Shown here: piece by piece, positions 53,253 through 61,241 of the stretch | Layout of the letters: every line of letters begins with the position of its first letter | How positions within the stretch are numbered: position 1 is the stretch's first letter | Source: Desulfobaculum sp044987625 | GTDB taxonomy: Bacteria; Desulfobacterota; Desulfovibrionia; Desulfovibrionales; Desulfovibrionaceae | Direction of reading: 5' to 3' | DNA length: 64,000 nt | Assembly (NCBI RefSeq): GCF_044987625.1 | Contig: NZ_JBJDSB010000004.1 | Location: forward strand, 62,001-126,000 | The notes under the pieces: generated by a model | What the model saw: only the letters and a program-made list of their open reading frames with translations | Told to the model about the DNA's origin: nothing | Database searches by the model: none | Program-made: the position numbers and the translations under genes

Positions 53253-53270
53253 GTCACAGCTTTGTTACAG
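53253..53270 (-). promoter_or_regulatory. PhoB box upstream of pit
   Basis: On the minus strand CTGTAAC (53264-53270), AAAG, CTGTGAC (53253-53259). Two 7-base repeats with an 11-base period and close to the general Pho box half-site CTGTCAT/CTGTNAC. Confidence 0.78.
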
Positions 53271-53410
53271 CTCTGTGTCGAAAACGTCATGCGGGACTCA
53301 TAATAGAAAACGGCCGTTTTGAACAGCACCACAGCCCGTTTTCGGACTTCGTTCTAATCGGCTGGGATCGTGGACTTTTTTGCCTGCGGCGCAGGAGTGG
53401 AAGAGGGCCT

Positions 53411-53479
53411 CCGGCGGGTTAAGGGAATGATTCCCTTAACAATCCCCAGGATTTTTCGGGCGGAAACCGCCCGAAAAAT
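53411..53479 (+). repeat. Two-hairpin variant of the dispersed element
   Basis: CCGGCGG, then perfect stem GTTAAGGGAA (53418-53427), loop TGA, TTCCCTTAAC (53431-53440), AATCC, then a second perfect hairpin ATTTTTCGGGCGG (53451-53463), AAA, CCGCCCGAAAAAT. Same order as at 1453-1525 on the other strand. Confidence 0.85.
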
Positions 53480-53534
53480 AGGGGTGGGTGGGCGGGTTCT
53501 TCTGCCTTCTCTCTTCGTATTCTTGCGCATTCCG

Positions 53535-53712
53535 AACAGGGATTCTCACCGCCCTTCACGCACCACCAACGCCCCCAAAAAAAATCTCTCCACATAAACA
53601 CGGACGAGAGCAGTCAGGGGTGACGACTGTGCCCACCAAGAGCACCCGGTCTGTGCGCACATGGGATTCCAAAGGGCCCGCGGCCCTTTGGCCTGCGGAG
53701 CAAAAAAGCATC
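53535..53712 (-). repeat. Dispersed intergenic hairpin element, inverted full copy
   Basis: On the minus strand: TGCTCCGCAGG, perfect stem CCAAAGGGCC/GGCCCTTTGG (53669-53691, 3-base loop), AATCCCATGTGCGCACA, AGTCGTCACCCCTGACTGCT, CTCGTCCGTGTTTATGTGGA, then GGGGGCGTTGGTGGTG and GGTGAGAATCCCTGTTCGGA. Closest to the copy at 1205-1375. Confidence 0.9.
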
Positions 53713-53744
53713 GGCCCACTCTCCCGCCGCATCTCCCCACAACG

Positions 53745-53771
53745 AAAAGGCCGCCGCAATCTGCGACGGCC
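53745..53771 (-). terminator. Terminator of the PIN-PhoH gene
   Basis: Minus strand: GGCCGTCGC, 5-base loop, GCGGCGGCC followed by TTTT. Confidence 0.7.
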
Positions 53772-53808
53772 GCTGTGGTGCCTGCGCGCTGGCGCGCGGG
53801 CGCCCGTG

Positions 53809-55014
53809 TTAGAGCTTGGCTTTCAGCACGAGGTCGGTGATGGGGCCTCTGGAGCGTTCGCCTTTAAGGACGAGATGGGCGTAGTTGTCGGCGCCTTTGC
53901 ACTTGCGCACGACCCAGTTGAGACCGTTGTTGGCGACGCTGAGATAGGGGTTATCGACCTGGCTTGTATCGCCGAGGCAGATGCACTTGACGTTTTCCCC
54001 CATGCGGGTGAGCAGGGCGCGGATTTCCACGCGCGAGAGATTTTGTGTTTCGTCGATGATGACGCAGGCGTTTTCGATGTTCATGCCGCGGATGTAGGCG
54101 AGGGGGAGGATTTCGAATTTTTTGGGATTGAAGCGCAGGGGTTCGGCTTTGGGGTCGATGAACAGGCGGTTTGCCGGGCGTGCGGTGTGCAGCTTGAGCA
54201 ACAGGTCCTTGATGTAGCGGACGTAGGGCTGCATTTTTTCTTCGATGTCGCCGGGCAGAAAGCCCATCTTGGCGCCGAGTTCGATGGTTGGTTTAAGGAG
54301 AATGATGCGGTTGAAGCGTTTTTGTTCCAGCACTTGGTAGAGGCTGGCGGCGAGGGCGAGATAGGTCTTGCCGAATCCGGCTTCGCCTTGGACGGAGACG
54401 AGGTCGATGTCGGCGTTGAGCATGAGTTCCAGCGCGAGGTTCTGATACACGGAGCGGGGGCGGGTGTTCCAGACGTCGTGCTGGTAGGTGATGGGCTTGT
54501 CGCCTTTTGGGGAGTGCAGCACGGGTTTGCCGTCCTGCCATGTAAAGCTGTTGGGGAGCGGGGCGTCGGCGTCGGAGAAGCCGGTGTAGAGCTGTGATTC
54601 GGATTCGAAGGGCTTTGAGTCCCGAAACTCCTCGCTGGCGATATCCAGCATGGAGGCTTGCAGGCGGAGGATGCGGTCGTTGGTGACGAGGATGGGGTCT
54701 TTGATGTCCGTGGAGGACTGAATTTCCTTGAGGATGTAGTTGTCGACGAGCTCGTCCGTAAAGCGGGAGGTGCTGGAGCCGTTGCGGATGAAGCGGATGT
54801 TGTCCTTGTGCTCCAGCAGTTGGTCTATGACCTTGGCGATGATGTGCCGCAGGCGCGGGTTGGTCTTGAGTTGGTTCAGTTCAATGAGGACGTGATAGGG
54901 AATGTAGATGTTGTTGTCGCTGCCGTTTCGCAGGTTAATGATGGATTGGGGATTTTCGATGAGGACGTTCGTATCAACCACATAGTTCTTGGGCGCGCTG
55001 TGCTGTGTGGACAC
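53809..55014 (-). CDS. PIN-domain PhoH family ATPase (PhoH2-type)
   Basis: 401 residues. N-terminal PIN nuclease domain (about 8-150) with YVVDTNVLIENPQSI, YHVLIELNQLK and ILVTNDRILR giving the acidic metal site, and a C-terminal PhoH ATPase/helicase domain (about 200-400) with Walker A QGEAGFGKTYLALAA, ILLKPTIELGAKMGFLPGD, Walker B VIIDETQNLSRVE and GDTSQVDNPYL. PhoH2 proteins unwind and cut RNA. The start is GTG at 55014 with AAAGGA upstream; 23 further in-frame codons exist but lack a site. Despite the name, no Pho box was found here. Monocistronic. Confidence 0.92.
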   Translation of the reverse strand: MSTQHSAPKNYVVDTNVLIENPQSIINLRNGSDNNIYIPYHVLIELNQLKTNPRLRHIIAKVIDQLLEHKDNIRFIRNGSSTSRFTDELVDNYILKEIQSSTDIKDPILVTNDRILRLQASMLDIASEEFRDSKPFESESQLYTGFSDADAPLPNSFTWQDGKPVLHSPKGDKPITYQHDVWNTRPRSVYQNLALELMLNADIDLVSVQGEAGFGKTYLALAASLYQVLEQKRFNRIILLKPTIELGAKMGFLPGDIEEKMQPYVRYIKDLLLKLHTARPANRLFIDPKAEPLRFNPKKFEILPLAYIRGMNIENACVIIDETQNLSRVEIRALLTRMGENVKCICLGDTSQVDNPYLSVANNGLNWVVRKCKGADNYAHLVLKGERSRGPITDLVLKAKL

Positions 55015-55237
55015 GTCCTTTCCTTTGGGCTGGGGGTTCAGGCCCGGGCGCGGGCCTTTGTGACAGGCCTCGACCACATGCAACGATCCGGGGGACGATG
55101 GGCCCGGATTTGCTAAAAGGATATGACAGCGGAGGAATTGTGTAAACAGAGTCCAGAAAGAGACTGGACTTTTTCATAGTCCCGTCACCAGATTGTCATA
55201 CAAAACATGACGCACTGGTGACGGAAGGCAAAGATGC

Positions 55238-56836
55238 TTAGGAGGAGGTGAGTTGGCGCGCCATGGCTTCGCCTTGTGCGCCGCCGCCCGCCATGCGGAC
55301 GAGTTCGGCAAAGACTTCGGCGTCGTCAAGGCGCTGGCAGGTGACGTGCGTGGCGCCGTCCATGATGTGCTTGGAGACCTGAAAATGCCGCGCGGCGCGG
55401 GATGCGAGCTGCGGCCAGTGCGTGATGAGAATGACCTGCCGGTTGCCGGCAAGGGCGGCGATGCGGTCGGCCACGGCGTTGAGGGTCAGGCCGCCGATGC
55501 CGGCGTCTACTTCATCAAAGATGAGTGTGGGGATGCGCTCGCGCGTCATGAGGCCTACAAGGGCGAGCAAAAAGCGCGAAAGCTCACCGCCGGAGGCGAT
55601 TTTGTCCAGCGGCTGTGGATGCTGGCCGGGGTTGGGAATCCACAGCAGGCGCGGGCGGTCCTCAAACAGGCCGGGGGCGACTTCCGTGGGCACAAATTCA
55701 AACTCCACGTCAACGGCTTCGTTGAAACCGAGGCCGCGCAGGTCCGTGGCGAGGGCTGCCGCAAGCTCCACGGCCGCGCTTCGGCGCGCGCTGTTCAGCT
55801 TTTCCAGCACGCCGCCGAGTTCAGCGGACAGTTCGTCCTGCTTCTTTTCCAGCTGCTTGAGGTCCAGCGTGCAGGAGTCGAGAAAAGAAATGTTGTTGTC
55901 GATTTCGGTTCTGAAGTCGACGATCTCTTCAAGGGTGCGGTTGAGCTTGCGCTTAAGCTGGGCGATTTCGAACAGGCGCGCCTCAATCTGCTCAATGTCG
56001 GCGTCCCCGCCATTCCCCCGGTCTGCGCCGCGTAGGCGGTTTTCCAGGTCCCTGAGGCGCAGGCGGATTTCCTCGGCGGATTCGGCGTCTTCGCGCCAGT
56101 CTTCGTCAAGGTCCGCAAGGTGCTCCAGCTCGCGCGAGAGAAAGGCGATGCGGTCCACAAGGCCGCCGTCCTCGCCGTAGAAGACGGACAGCGCGCCCTC
56201 AATGGCTTGCTCGGCCTGTGCGGATTCCTGATGCGACTGCTTGCTGGCGAGAAGCTCGTCCTCTTCGCCGGGCTGCGGGTCCACCTTCTCGATTTCCGCC
56301 AGTTGAAATTCCAGAAATTCGCGCTTGTCGGACAGCTCGCGGATGCGCTGCGTGAGGTGCTCGCGCTCCTTGATGAGGGCGGTCATTGCGCCAAGCAGGC
56401 GGTCTTTTTCCTCCACAAGGGAGCGGTCGGGCAGGAAGGTGTCCAGCACCTTGCCCTGATAGGACGGGGCCAGCAGGCGCTGCTGGCCGTGCTGGCTGGT
56501 GTGCAGCAGCAGGCTGGGGCGCAGTTCGCGAACCACGGACTGCGAGCTGAGTTTGTCGTCCACAAACTGGCGGCTGCGGCCCGTTTCGGCGGAAAGCTCG
56601 CGGCGCAGGATGCGTTCCTCGCCGTCCACATTAAAGACGGCTTCCACCACGGCTTTGTCCTTGCCGGGGCGCACCATGTCGCGGCCCAGCTTGTCGCCGG
56701 TAAGGAAGTTGATGGCGCGCAGGATGAAACTTTTGCCAGCGCCAGTCTCACCCGTGAGCACGTTCAGCCCGCGGGAAAAGTCCAACTCAAGATCATCTAT
56801 GAGTGCAAGATGTTGTATGCGAAGGTATTCTAGCAT
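55238..56836 (-). CDS. recN: DNA repair protein RecN
   Basis: 532 residues, an SMC-like ATPase for double-strand break repair. N-terminal MLEYLRIQHLALIDDLELDF and Walker A LTGETGAGKSFILRAI, a long coiled-coil middle (about 150-370, rich in E, L, R and K), and the C-terminal ASGGELSRFLLAL signature, Walker B TLIFDEVDAGIGG and ILITHWPQLAS. Some mid-region cysteines aside, it is standard in length and order. No LexA-type operator was found in the ~230 bases upstream. Confidence 0.95.
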   Translation of the reverse strand: MLEYLRIQHLALIDDLELDFSRGLNVLTGETGAGKSFILRAINFLTGDKLGRDMVRPGKDKAVVEAVFNVDGEERILRRELSAETGRSRQFVDDKLSSQSVVRELRPSLLLHTSQHGQQRLLAPSYQGKVLDTFLPDRSLVEEKDRLLGAMTALIKEREHLTQRIRELSDKREFLEFQLAEIEKVDPQPGEEDELLASKQSHQESAQAEQAIEGALSVFYGEDGGLVDRIAFLSRELEHLADLDEDWREDAESAEEIRLRLRDLENRLRGADRGNGGDADIEQIEARLFEIAQLKRKLNRTLEEIVDFRTEIDNNISFLDSCTLDLKQLEKKQDELSAELGGVLEKLNSARRSAAVELAAALATDLRGLGFNEAVDVEFEFVPTEVAPGLFEDRPRLLWIPNPGQHPQPLDKIASGGELSRFLLALVGLMTRERIPTLIFDEVDAGIGGLTLNAVADRIAALAGNRQVILITHWPQLASRAARHFQVSKHIMDGATHVTCQRLDDAEVFAELVRMAGGGAQGEAMARQLTSS

Positions 56837-57075
56837 GATTTCACCCGGAGCGGACTGTACCTTGGGGATGTGATTTTGCCAATCCCTATTCCCCGGGTAG
56901 CCGTGCCCGGCGAAAACAAAAGTGCGCCTGCGAGTGGCGCCGCAGTCAGCCGGAAAGGCTTGTGCGGTCCTGTGCCGGGTGATAGTCTGGGGAGGATATG
57001 GGGTTTACGCCCCGGCATGTGGAGATTTCGTGAACTCCCAGAAGAACCGGCCACTTATGCAAAGGGAGAATGCTA

Positions 57076-58728
57076 ATGACTGCACCAGAAGACTACTCCG
57101 CCGACTCCGGCGATTGGTTCATTCCCGAGGAAAGCCGCAAGCACCTTGAAGAAGCCTTTGCCGACCTGAAGGGCGACGTGGCCATCGAGGTCTTTACCCG
57201 CAAAGGCGAGAACGATCCCTATAATGACGCCACAATCGGCTTTTGCCGCGACCTTGGACGGCTCTCAGACAAAATTGCCGTCACCTTTCACGATTGCGAT
57301 TCCGACCATGCGAAAGAGCGCGACGTCATGCGTTCCCCCACCGTGGTCATGCAGCCGGACGCTGTGCGCCTGCGCTACATCGGCGCGCCCCTTGGTGAGG
57401 AGGCCCGCACGTTCATCGAAGCGGTCATGCTGCTGTCTTTTGGCGAGAGCCGCCTCTCGGATGTGTCCGCCGACCTTATGAAAGAGTTGGACGAAGAGCG
57501 CGCGGTGAAGGTGTTCGTCAGCCCCACGTGCCCGTACTGTCCCGGACAGGTGAGTAATGCCTTCCGCGCCGCCATGCACCGTCCGGACCTCGTCTCCGCT
57601 GAGTGCATAGAGACAGGCGAGAACCCAGACCTCGCCGAAAAATATAGCGCCAACGCCCTGCCCAAGACCATCATCAACGAAACTTTCGAGCAGCGTGGGC
57701 TTTACCCCGAGGAGCGATTCGTTGCCGAGCTGGTGGCCCTGAAGGCCGCTGATGAGTTGCAACAGGCCATGGCCGAGCCAAAGGACGACAACGTCAAGAA
57801 GGTGGACGTGGTCATTGTCGGCGGGGGACCGGCGGGACTCACCGCAGCCATCTACGCCGAGCGCGCGGGGCTCTCCAGTGTTGTGCTGGAGAAGGGCGTG
57901 GTCGGCGGGCAGGTTGCCCTCACGCCGGAGGTGGAGAACTATCCCGGTTTCAAGAAAGTGGGCGGCATTCAGCTTATGGACCTCATCGGCGAGCAGGCAC
58001 GTGAATACGGCCTCGTCAAAGAGGGCGAAGAGGCGCGCGAGGTCAAGGTCGGACGCGATATTGAAGTGTTCACGGACCGCACTCACTACGTGGCCAGAGC
58101 GCTCATTCTCGCCACGGGCGCGTCCTCAAAGCGCCTTGGCGTCCCCGGCGAGGACGAACTGTTCGGGCGCGGCGTCTCGGTGTGCGCCAGCTGCGACGGC
58201 TGGGCCTACAAGGGCAAAGAGGTGCTCATGATCGGCGGCGGCTCCTCCGCCCTCACCGAAGCTCTGCACCTGCACAACATGGGCATAGGCGTCACCATCG
58301 TCCATCGCCGCGACAGCTTCCGCGCCGAGAAGCATCTGCAGCAAAGCGTGGAGCGCGAGGGCATCCCTGTGCTGTGGAACACCGTGGTGGAGGAATTTGT
58401 CGGTGACGACAACGGCCTCAAGACCGTGCGCTTGAAGAATATTCAAGATGGCACCCAAACCGAAGTCGATGTCCCCGGCGCATTCGTCGCCATCGGCTGG
58501 CGCCCCGAAACCACCATCGCCCAGATGCTCGGCGTCAAAACCGACGACTACGGCTACATCGTCGCCGACCGCCACATGCGTACGAACATCCCAAGGATTT
58601 ACGCCTGCGGCGACGTCATCGGCGGCGTCCAGCAAATCGTCACCGCCGTCGGCGAAGGCTCCACCGCAGCCCTCTCCGTCTTCGAAGACATCGCCAACCC
58701 CTACTGGAAAAAGCCAGAAGGCGAGTAG
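57076..58728 (+). CDS. AhpF-like flavoprotein: double thioredoxin-fold domain fused to thioredoxin reductase
   Basis: 550 residues. The N-terminal ~235 residues form two thioredoxin-like folds, the second with a CPYC redox pair (C152, C155). The C-terminal part is a thioredoxin-reductase flavoprotein: FAD motif VIVGGGPAGLTAAIYAERAG (about 246-265), redox pair VCASCDGW (C370, C373), NADPH motif IGGGSSALTEALHL, and IYACGDVIGG near the end. This matches AhpF in layout, which feeds AhpC peroxidase or thioredoxin-like partners. ATG 57076 is chosen: GGGAGA is six bases upstream, whereas the ATG two codons earlier is too close. No ahpC is in the window. A terminator follows (58774-58801). Confidence 0.9.
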   Translation: MTAPEDYSADSGDWFIPEESRKHLEEAFADLKGDVAIEVFTRKGENDPYNDATIGFCRDLGRLSDKIAVTFHDCDSDHAKERDVMRSPTVVMQPDAVRLRYIGAPLGEEARTFIEAVMLLSFGESRLSDVSADLMKELDEERAVKVFVSPTCPYCPGQVSNAFRAAMHRPDLVSAECIETGENPDLAEKYSANALPKTIINETFEQRGLYPEERFVAELVALKAADELQQAMAEPKDDNVKKVDVVIVGGGPAGLTAAIYAERAGLSSVVLEKGVVGGQVALTPEVENYPGFKKVGGIQLMDLIGEQAREYGLVKEGEEAREVKVGRDIEVFTDRTHYVARALILATGASSKRLGVPGEDELFGRGVSVCASCDGWAYKGKEVLMIGGGSSALTEALHLHNMGIGVTIVHRRDSFRAEKHLQQSVEREGIPVLWNTVVEEFVGDDNGLKTVRLKNIQDGTQTEVDVPGAFVAIGWRPETTIAQMLGVKTDDYGYIVADRHMRTNIPRIYACGDVIGGVQQIVTAVGEGSTAALSVFEDIANPYWKKPEGE

Positions 58729-58773
58729 AGCAGTCGCGAGGAGGGATGTCGGCGGCACCATCCTGCATGAAAG

Positions 58774-58801
58774 AGCGCCCCGGAGACGGGGCGCTTTTTT
58801 T
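58774..58801 (+). terminator. Terminator after the AhpF-like gene
   Basis: AGCGCCCCG, loop GAGA, CGGGGCGCT followed by a run of T. Confidence 0.92.
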
Positions 58802-58875
58802 GTGTGGCGGTGGAAGGGGGGCAGGACAGAGGGGCGATGAGAAGAAGAGCGAGGCAGGGAGGAGGGAAGAGAAGA

Positions 58876-59043
58876 AGTGCCTCCGGCGGTTTAAGGGCCA
58901 TCGGCCCTTAAAAATCCCAAGTGCGCACATGCCGGGTGCGCGTGGATGGGACTGTCGTCACCCCTGTGTGGCTCCCGTTTGTGTTGACGGGGAAATGATT
59001 TTTTTTGGGGTGTTGGCGTGTCCGGATGGTCGGTGAGAATCCC
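58876..59043 (+). repeat. Dispersed intergenic hairpin element, full copy
   Basis: GTGCCTCCGGCGG, perfect stem TTTAAGGGCC (58890-58899), loop ATC, GGCCCTTAAA, AATCCCAAGTGCGCACA, then GTCGTCACCCCTGTGTGGCT, CCCGTTTGTGTTGACGGGG, TTTGGGGTGTTGGCGTG and GGTGAGAATCCCTGTCG. Stem differs from other copies but stays fully paired. Confidence 0.88.
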
Positions 59044-59175
59044 TGTCGAATGAGGATTTAAACGGGCGAAGCTCCCTTGGGGGCGTTGATAAGGATAAGC
59101 CCCGTCATGCCTTGAGGTCTCGGGTCTGCCTTCTTCGTTCGTGTCCATCGACCATAACCACAACCCAAACTTCCC

Positions 59176-59480
59176 GCGCGAAGCACAGAAGCACCAAAGC
59201 ATTCGGACGCTTTGAAGCGTCCAGAGCGGCCCAGCACGTGCCGTGCGCCCACACCCGTCCACCACCAACGCCCGCGCACAGCACCCGGCCAGCCCGCCAC
59301 TATTCACCCCCTTTCCCAACCTCAGTCCCACCCCTCCCCAACCACCAACCTCAGCGCGAAGCAAGGAATCCCAAAGCATTCGGACGCTTCTAAGCGTCCA
59401 GAGCGGCCTCGCCCGTGCCGCGCGCCCACACCCGCCCACCACCAACACCCGCGCATAGCACCCGGCCAGCCCGCCAGCCA
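59176..59480 (+). repeat. Tandem duplication, unit about 176 bp
   Basis: The block beginning GCATTCGGACGCTT at 59201 recurs at 59376, followed in both by AAGCGTCCAGAGCGGCC, GCGCCCACACCCG, CCACCACCAAC and CACCCGGCCAGCCCGCCA (offset 175-177). Each unit contains a small hairpin GGACGCTT/AAGCGTCC. About nine tenths of the bases agree. Confidence 0.85.
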
Positions 59481-59643
59481 AAGCCTAAAAACCACGCCCG
59501 AGACCGCCCCGCGGACGCCTCCATCATTCATCCGGCTCCGGCTGGAGGGGGGCGGGTGTCCAGAGGGTGCGGGGGGAATCCTGCAAGGTTCCCCCATCAC
59601 CCTTTGGCCGTCGGAGACACGGCGACAACATACAGAAATACCA

Positions 59644-59840
59644 CCGAAAGCATATCTCGGCCCCGCCAACATGGCGCACCTCTACCAAAGGTGCTTTCGC
59701 TATAACAGCTAAAGCATCTCTCGGCCCCGCCACCACAACGTACCACCACCAAGGCCTCTTTCTCCCCACCACCAATGCCGCATTGTCCTCGACACCGAAA
59801 GCACCTCTTGGCCCACGCCAACAAAATGCACCGCCACCGC
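59644..59840 (+). repeat. Three imperfect short repeats
   Basis: CGAAAGCATATCTCGGCCCC (59644), CTAAAGCATCTCTCGGCCCC (59709) and CGAAAGCACCTCTTGGCCCA (59797), each followed by CGCCAAC or CGCCACC and an ATG/ACG-CACC-like block. Spacing is 65 and 88 bases. Confidence 0.65.
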
Positions 59841-60004
59841 CATCATCCCTCTCTTCTCTTCCCGTCCCCCTCTCCCCTCCACACACCCAACCCCACACTC
59901 CGCAACCTTTCCAACACGAAACCCAACATCGCGCTCTCCCCATCCACCCCTTGCCATTCCGACAAAAAAACGCAAAATTCCTCTTGACGAAAACGCTTAA
60001 CGAT

Positions 60005-60017
60005 AATAGTTCCTATT
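60005..60017 (+). promoter_or_regulatory. Small dyad just upstream of the perR-like gene
   Basis: AATAG-TTC-CTATT, about 20 bases before the start codon, within an AT-rich stretch resembling Fur/PerR boxes. TTGACG lies at 59984-59989. Suggests autoregulation, but the match to a known box is weak. Confidence 0.35.
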
Positions 60018-60037
60018 TGTGTAAGGAGGGTGTCGAT

Positions 60038-60484
60038 ATGGAAGCAAAGAGTCCCAAGAGGATGACGAAGCAACGGCGAATCATCCTGGAGGAGCTCCGC
60101 AAGCTCACAAGTCATCCAACTGCTGACGAGTTGTATGAAATTGTGCGGGAGCGGCTCCCAAGGGTGAGTCTTGGAACTGTTTACCGCAACTTGGAGGTCC
60201 TCTCCGAGAGCGGAGAGATACTGAAGCTGGAATCGGCCGGAAGCCAGAAGCGCTTTGACGGCAATCCTATGGATCACCACCACGTGCGGTGCATGGGATG
60301 TGGCCGTGTGGGCGATGTTGAGGTGGTCGGCGACGCAACGCTGCCCGCCCTAGAAAATTTTCGGTGCGACGGGTTTTCCATTACGCGGGGCACGCTTGAG
60401 TTTACGGGCCTGTGCGACGCGTGCAAGGACAAGCTGGACGAAGAGGGCGCCATGCCCGAAGCCGCAACCCAGACCAGACAGTAG
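60038..60484 (+). CDS. Fur family transcriptional regulator, PerR-like
   Basis: 148 residues. Winged helix (about 8-80: TKQRRIILEELRKLTSHPTA, RLPRVSLGTVYRNLEVLSES) followed by a dimerisation/metal domain with HHHVRCMGCGRVGD and LCDACKDKL; the four cysteines are the structural zinc site. Fur and PerR cannot be separated with confidence, but the rubrerythrin gene immediately downstream and the short N-terminus favour a peroxide-responsive PerR. AAGGAGGG lies seven bases before the ATG. The metal-dependent repressor probably governs itself and rubrerythrin. Confidence 0.88.
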   Translation: MEAKSPKRMTKQRRIILEELRKLTSHPTADELYEIVRERLPRVSLGTVYRNLEVLSESGEILKLESAGSQKRFDGNPMDHHHVRCMGCGRVGDVEVVGDATLPALENFRCDGFSITRGTLEFTGLCDACKDKLDEEGAMPEAATQTRQ

Positions 60485-60566
60485 TCTCCCCCTCTTGACT
60501 GAGAAGACTTCTGACATATCCTCTACAATAACGAACTGTTAAACATACTCGAACGGAGAATCCCAC

Positions 60567-61142
60567 ATGAAATCCATCAAGGGTACGCAGACTGAAAAGA
60601 ACATTCTCACTGCTTTTGCTGGCGAATCTCAGGCACGCAACCGCTACACCTACTGGGCCAGCGTTGCCAAGAAGGAAGGCTACGTTCAGATTTCCGCCAT
60701 CTTCACCGAGACCGCTGATCAGGAAAAGGAACACGCAAAGCGCCTGTTCAAGCTCCTTGAGGGCGGCGAGGTCGAGATTGGTGCGGCGTTCCCGGCCGGC
60801 ACCATCGGTTCCACCCTTGAGAACCTGAAGGCCGCTGCCGCTGGCGAGCAGGAAGAGCACGAGCACATGTACCCCTCTTTCGCCAAGGTCGCCCGCGAGG
60901 AAGGCTTTGACGAAATCGCCGCTATTTTCGAGGCCATTGCCAAGGCCGAGCAGTTCCACGACGAGCGCTACCGCGACCTCGCCGCGAACATCGAAAACGG
61001 CACCGTGTTCAAGAAGGGTGACACCATCGTGTGGCGTTGCCGCAACTGTGGCTACATCCACGAGGGCACCGAAGCTGTGAAGCTGTGTCCCGCTTGCGCG
61101 CACCCTCAGGCGCACTTCGAAGTGCTGACCAAGAACTGGTAG
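60567..61142 (+). CDS. rbr: Rubrerythrin
   Basis: 191 residues. The N-terminal four-helix bundle holds the diiron site with EXXH-type ligands in TAFAGESQARNRYTYWAS, DQEKEHAKRLFKLLEG, AREEGFDEIAAIFEAIAKAE and EQFHDERY; the C-terminal rubredoxin-like domain has CRNCGYIHEG and CPACAHPQ. It reduces hydrogen peroxide in anaerobes using electrons from rubredoxin. GGAGA precedes the ATG. Directly downstream of the perR-like gene (82 bases) and ended by a terminator. Confidence 0.97.
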   Translation: MKSIKGTQTEKNILTAFAGESQARNRYTYWASVAKKEGYVQISAIFTETADQEKEHAKRLFKLLEGGEVEIGAAFPAGTIGSTLENLKAAAAGEQEEHEHMYPSFAKVAREEGFDEIAAIFEAIAKAEQFHDERYRDLAANIENGTVFKKGDTIVWRCRNCGYIHEGTEAVKLCPACAHPQAHFEVLTKNW

Positions 61143-61181
61143 CCCCTGAGTGGTCGCGGCCAGCCGCGATATGAGAAAAGA

Positions 61182-61217
61182 CAGCCCCCGGCGCATGCGT
61201 CGGGGGCTGTTGTTTTT
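61182..61217 (+). terminator. Terminator of rubrerythrin
   Basis: CAGCCCCCGGCG, short loop, CGTCGGGGGCTG followed by a T-rich tract. Confidence 0.88.
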
Positions 61218-61241
61218 TGGGATGGTGCCGCTTGGGGCGGA

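Larger units (their letters stand above)
53179..53808. other. Intergenic region between pit and the PhoH-type gene
   Basis: About 630 bases: the pit Pho box (53253-53270), a two-hairpin element (53411-53479), one inverted full copy of the dispersed element (53535-53712) and the PIN-PhoH gene terminator (53745-53771). No supported gene. Confidence 0.7.
58729..60037. other. 1.3-kb intergenic region rich in repeats
   Basis: The longest gap of the window, with a terminator, one full copy of the dispersed hairpin element (58876-59043), a ~176-bp tandem duplication (59176-59480), a triple short repeat (59644-59840) and the perR upstream region. The plus strand between 59200 and 59960 is strongly C-rich and G-poor. 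Open frames here are low-complexity by-products of that skew. Confidence 0.7.

Noticed and set aside
59212..60037. Open frames in the C-rich gap, including one that would extend the perR-like protein N-terminally
   Set aside because: They are low-complexity (P, T, H, S) products of strand skew; the perR start at 60038 has an excellent ribosome-binding site and the family start.
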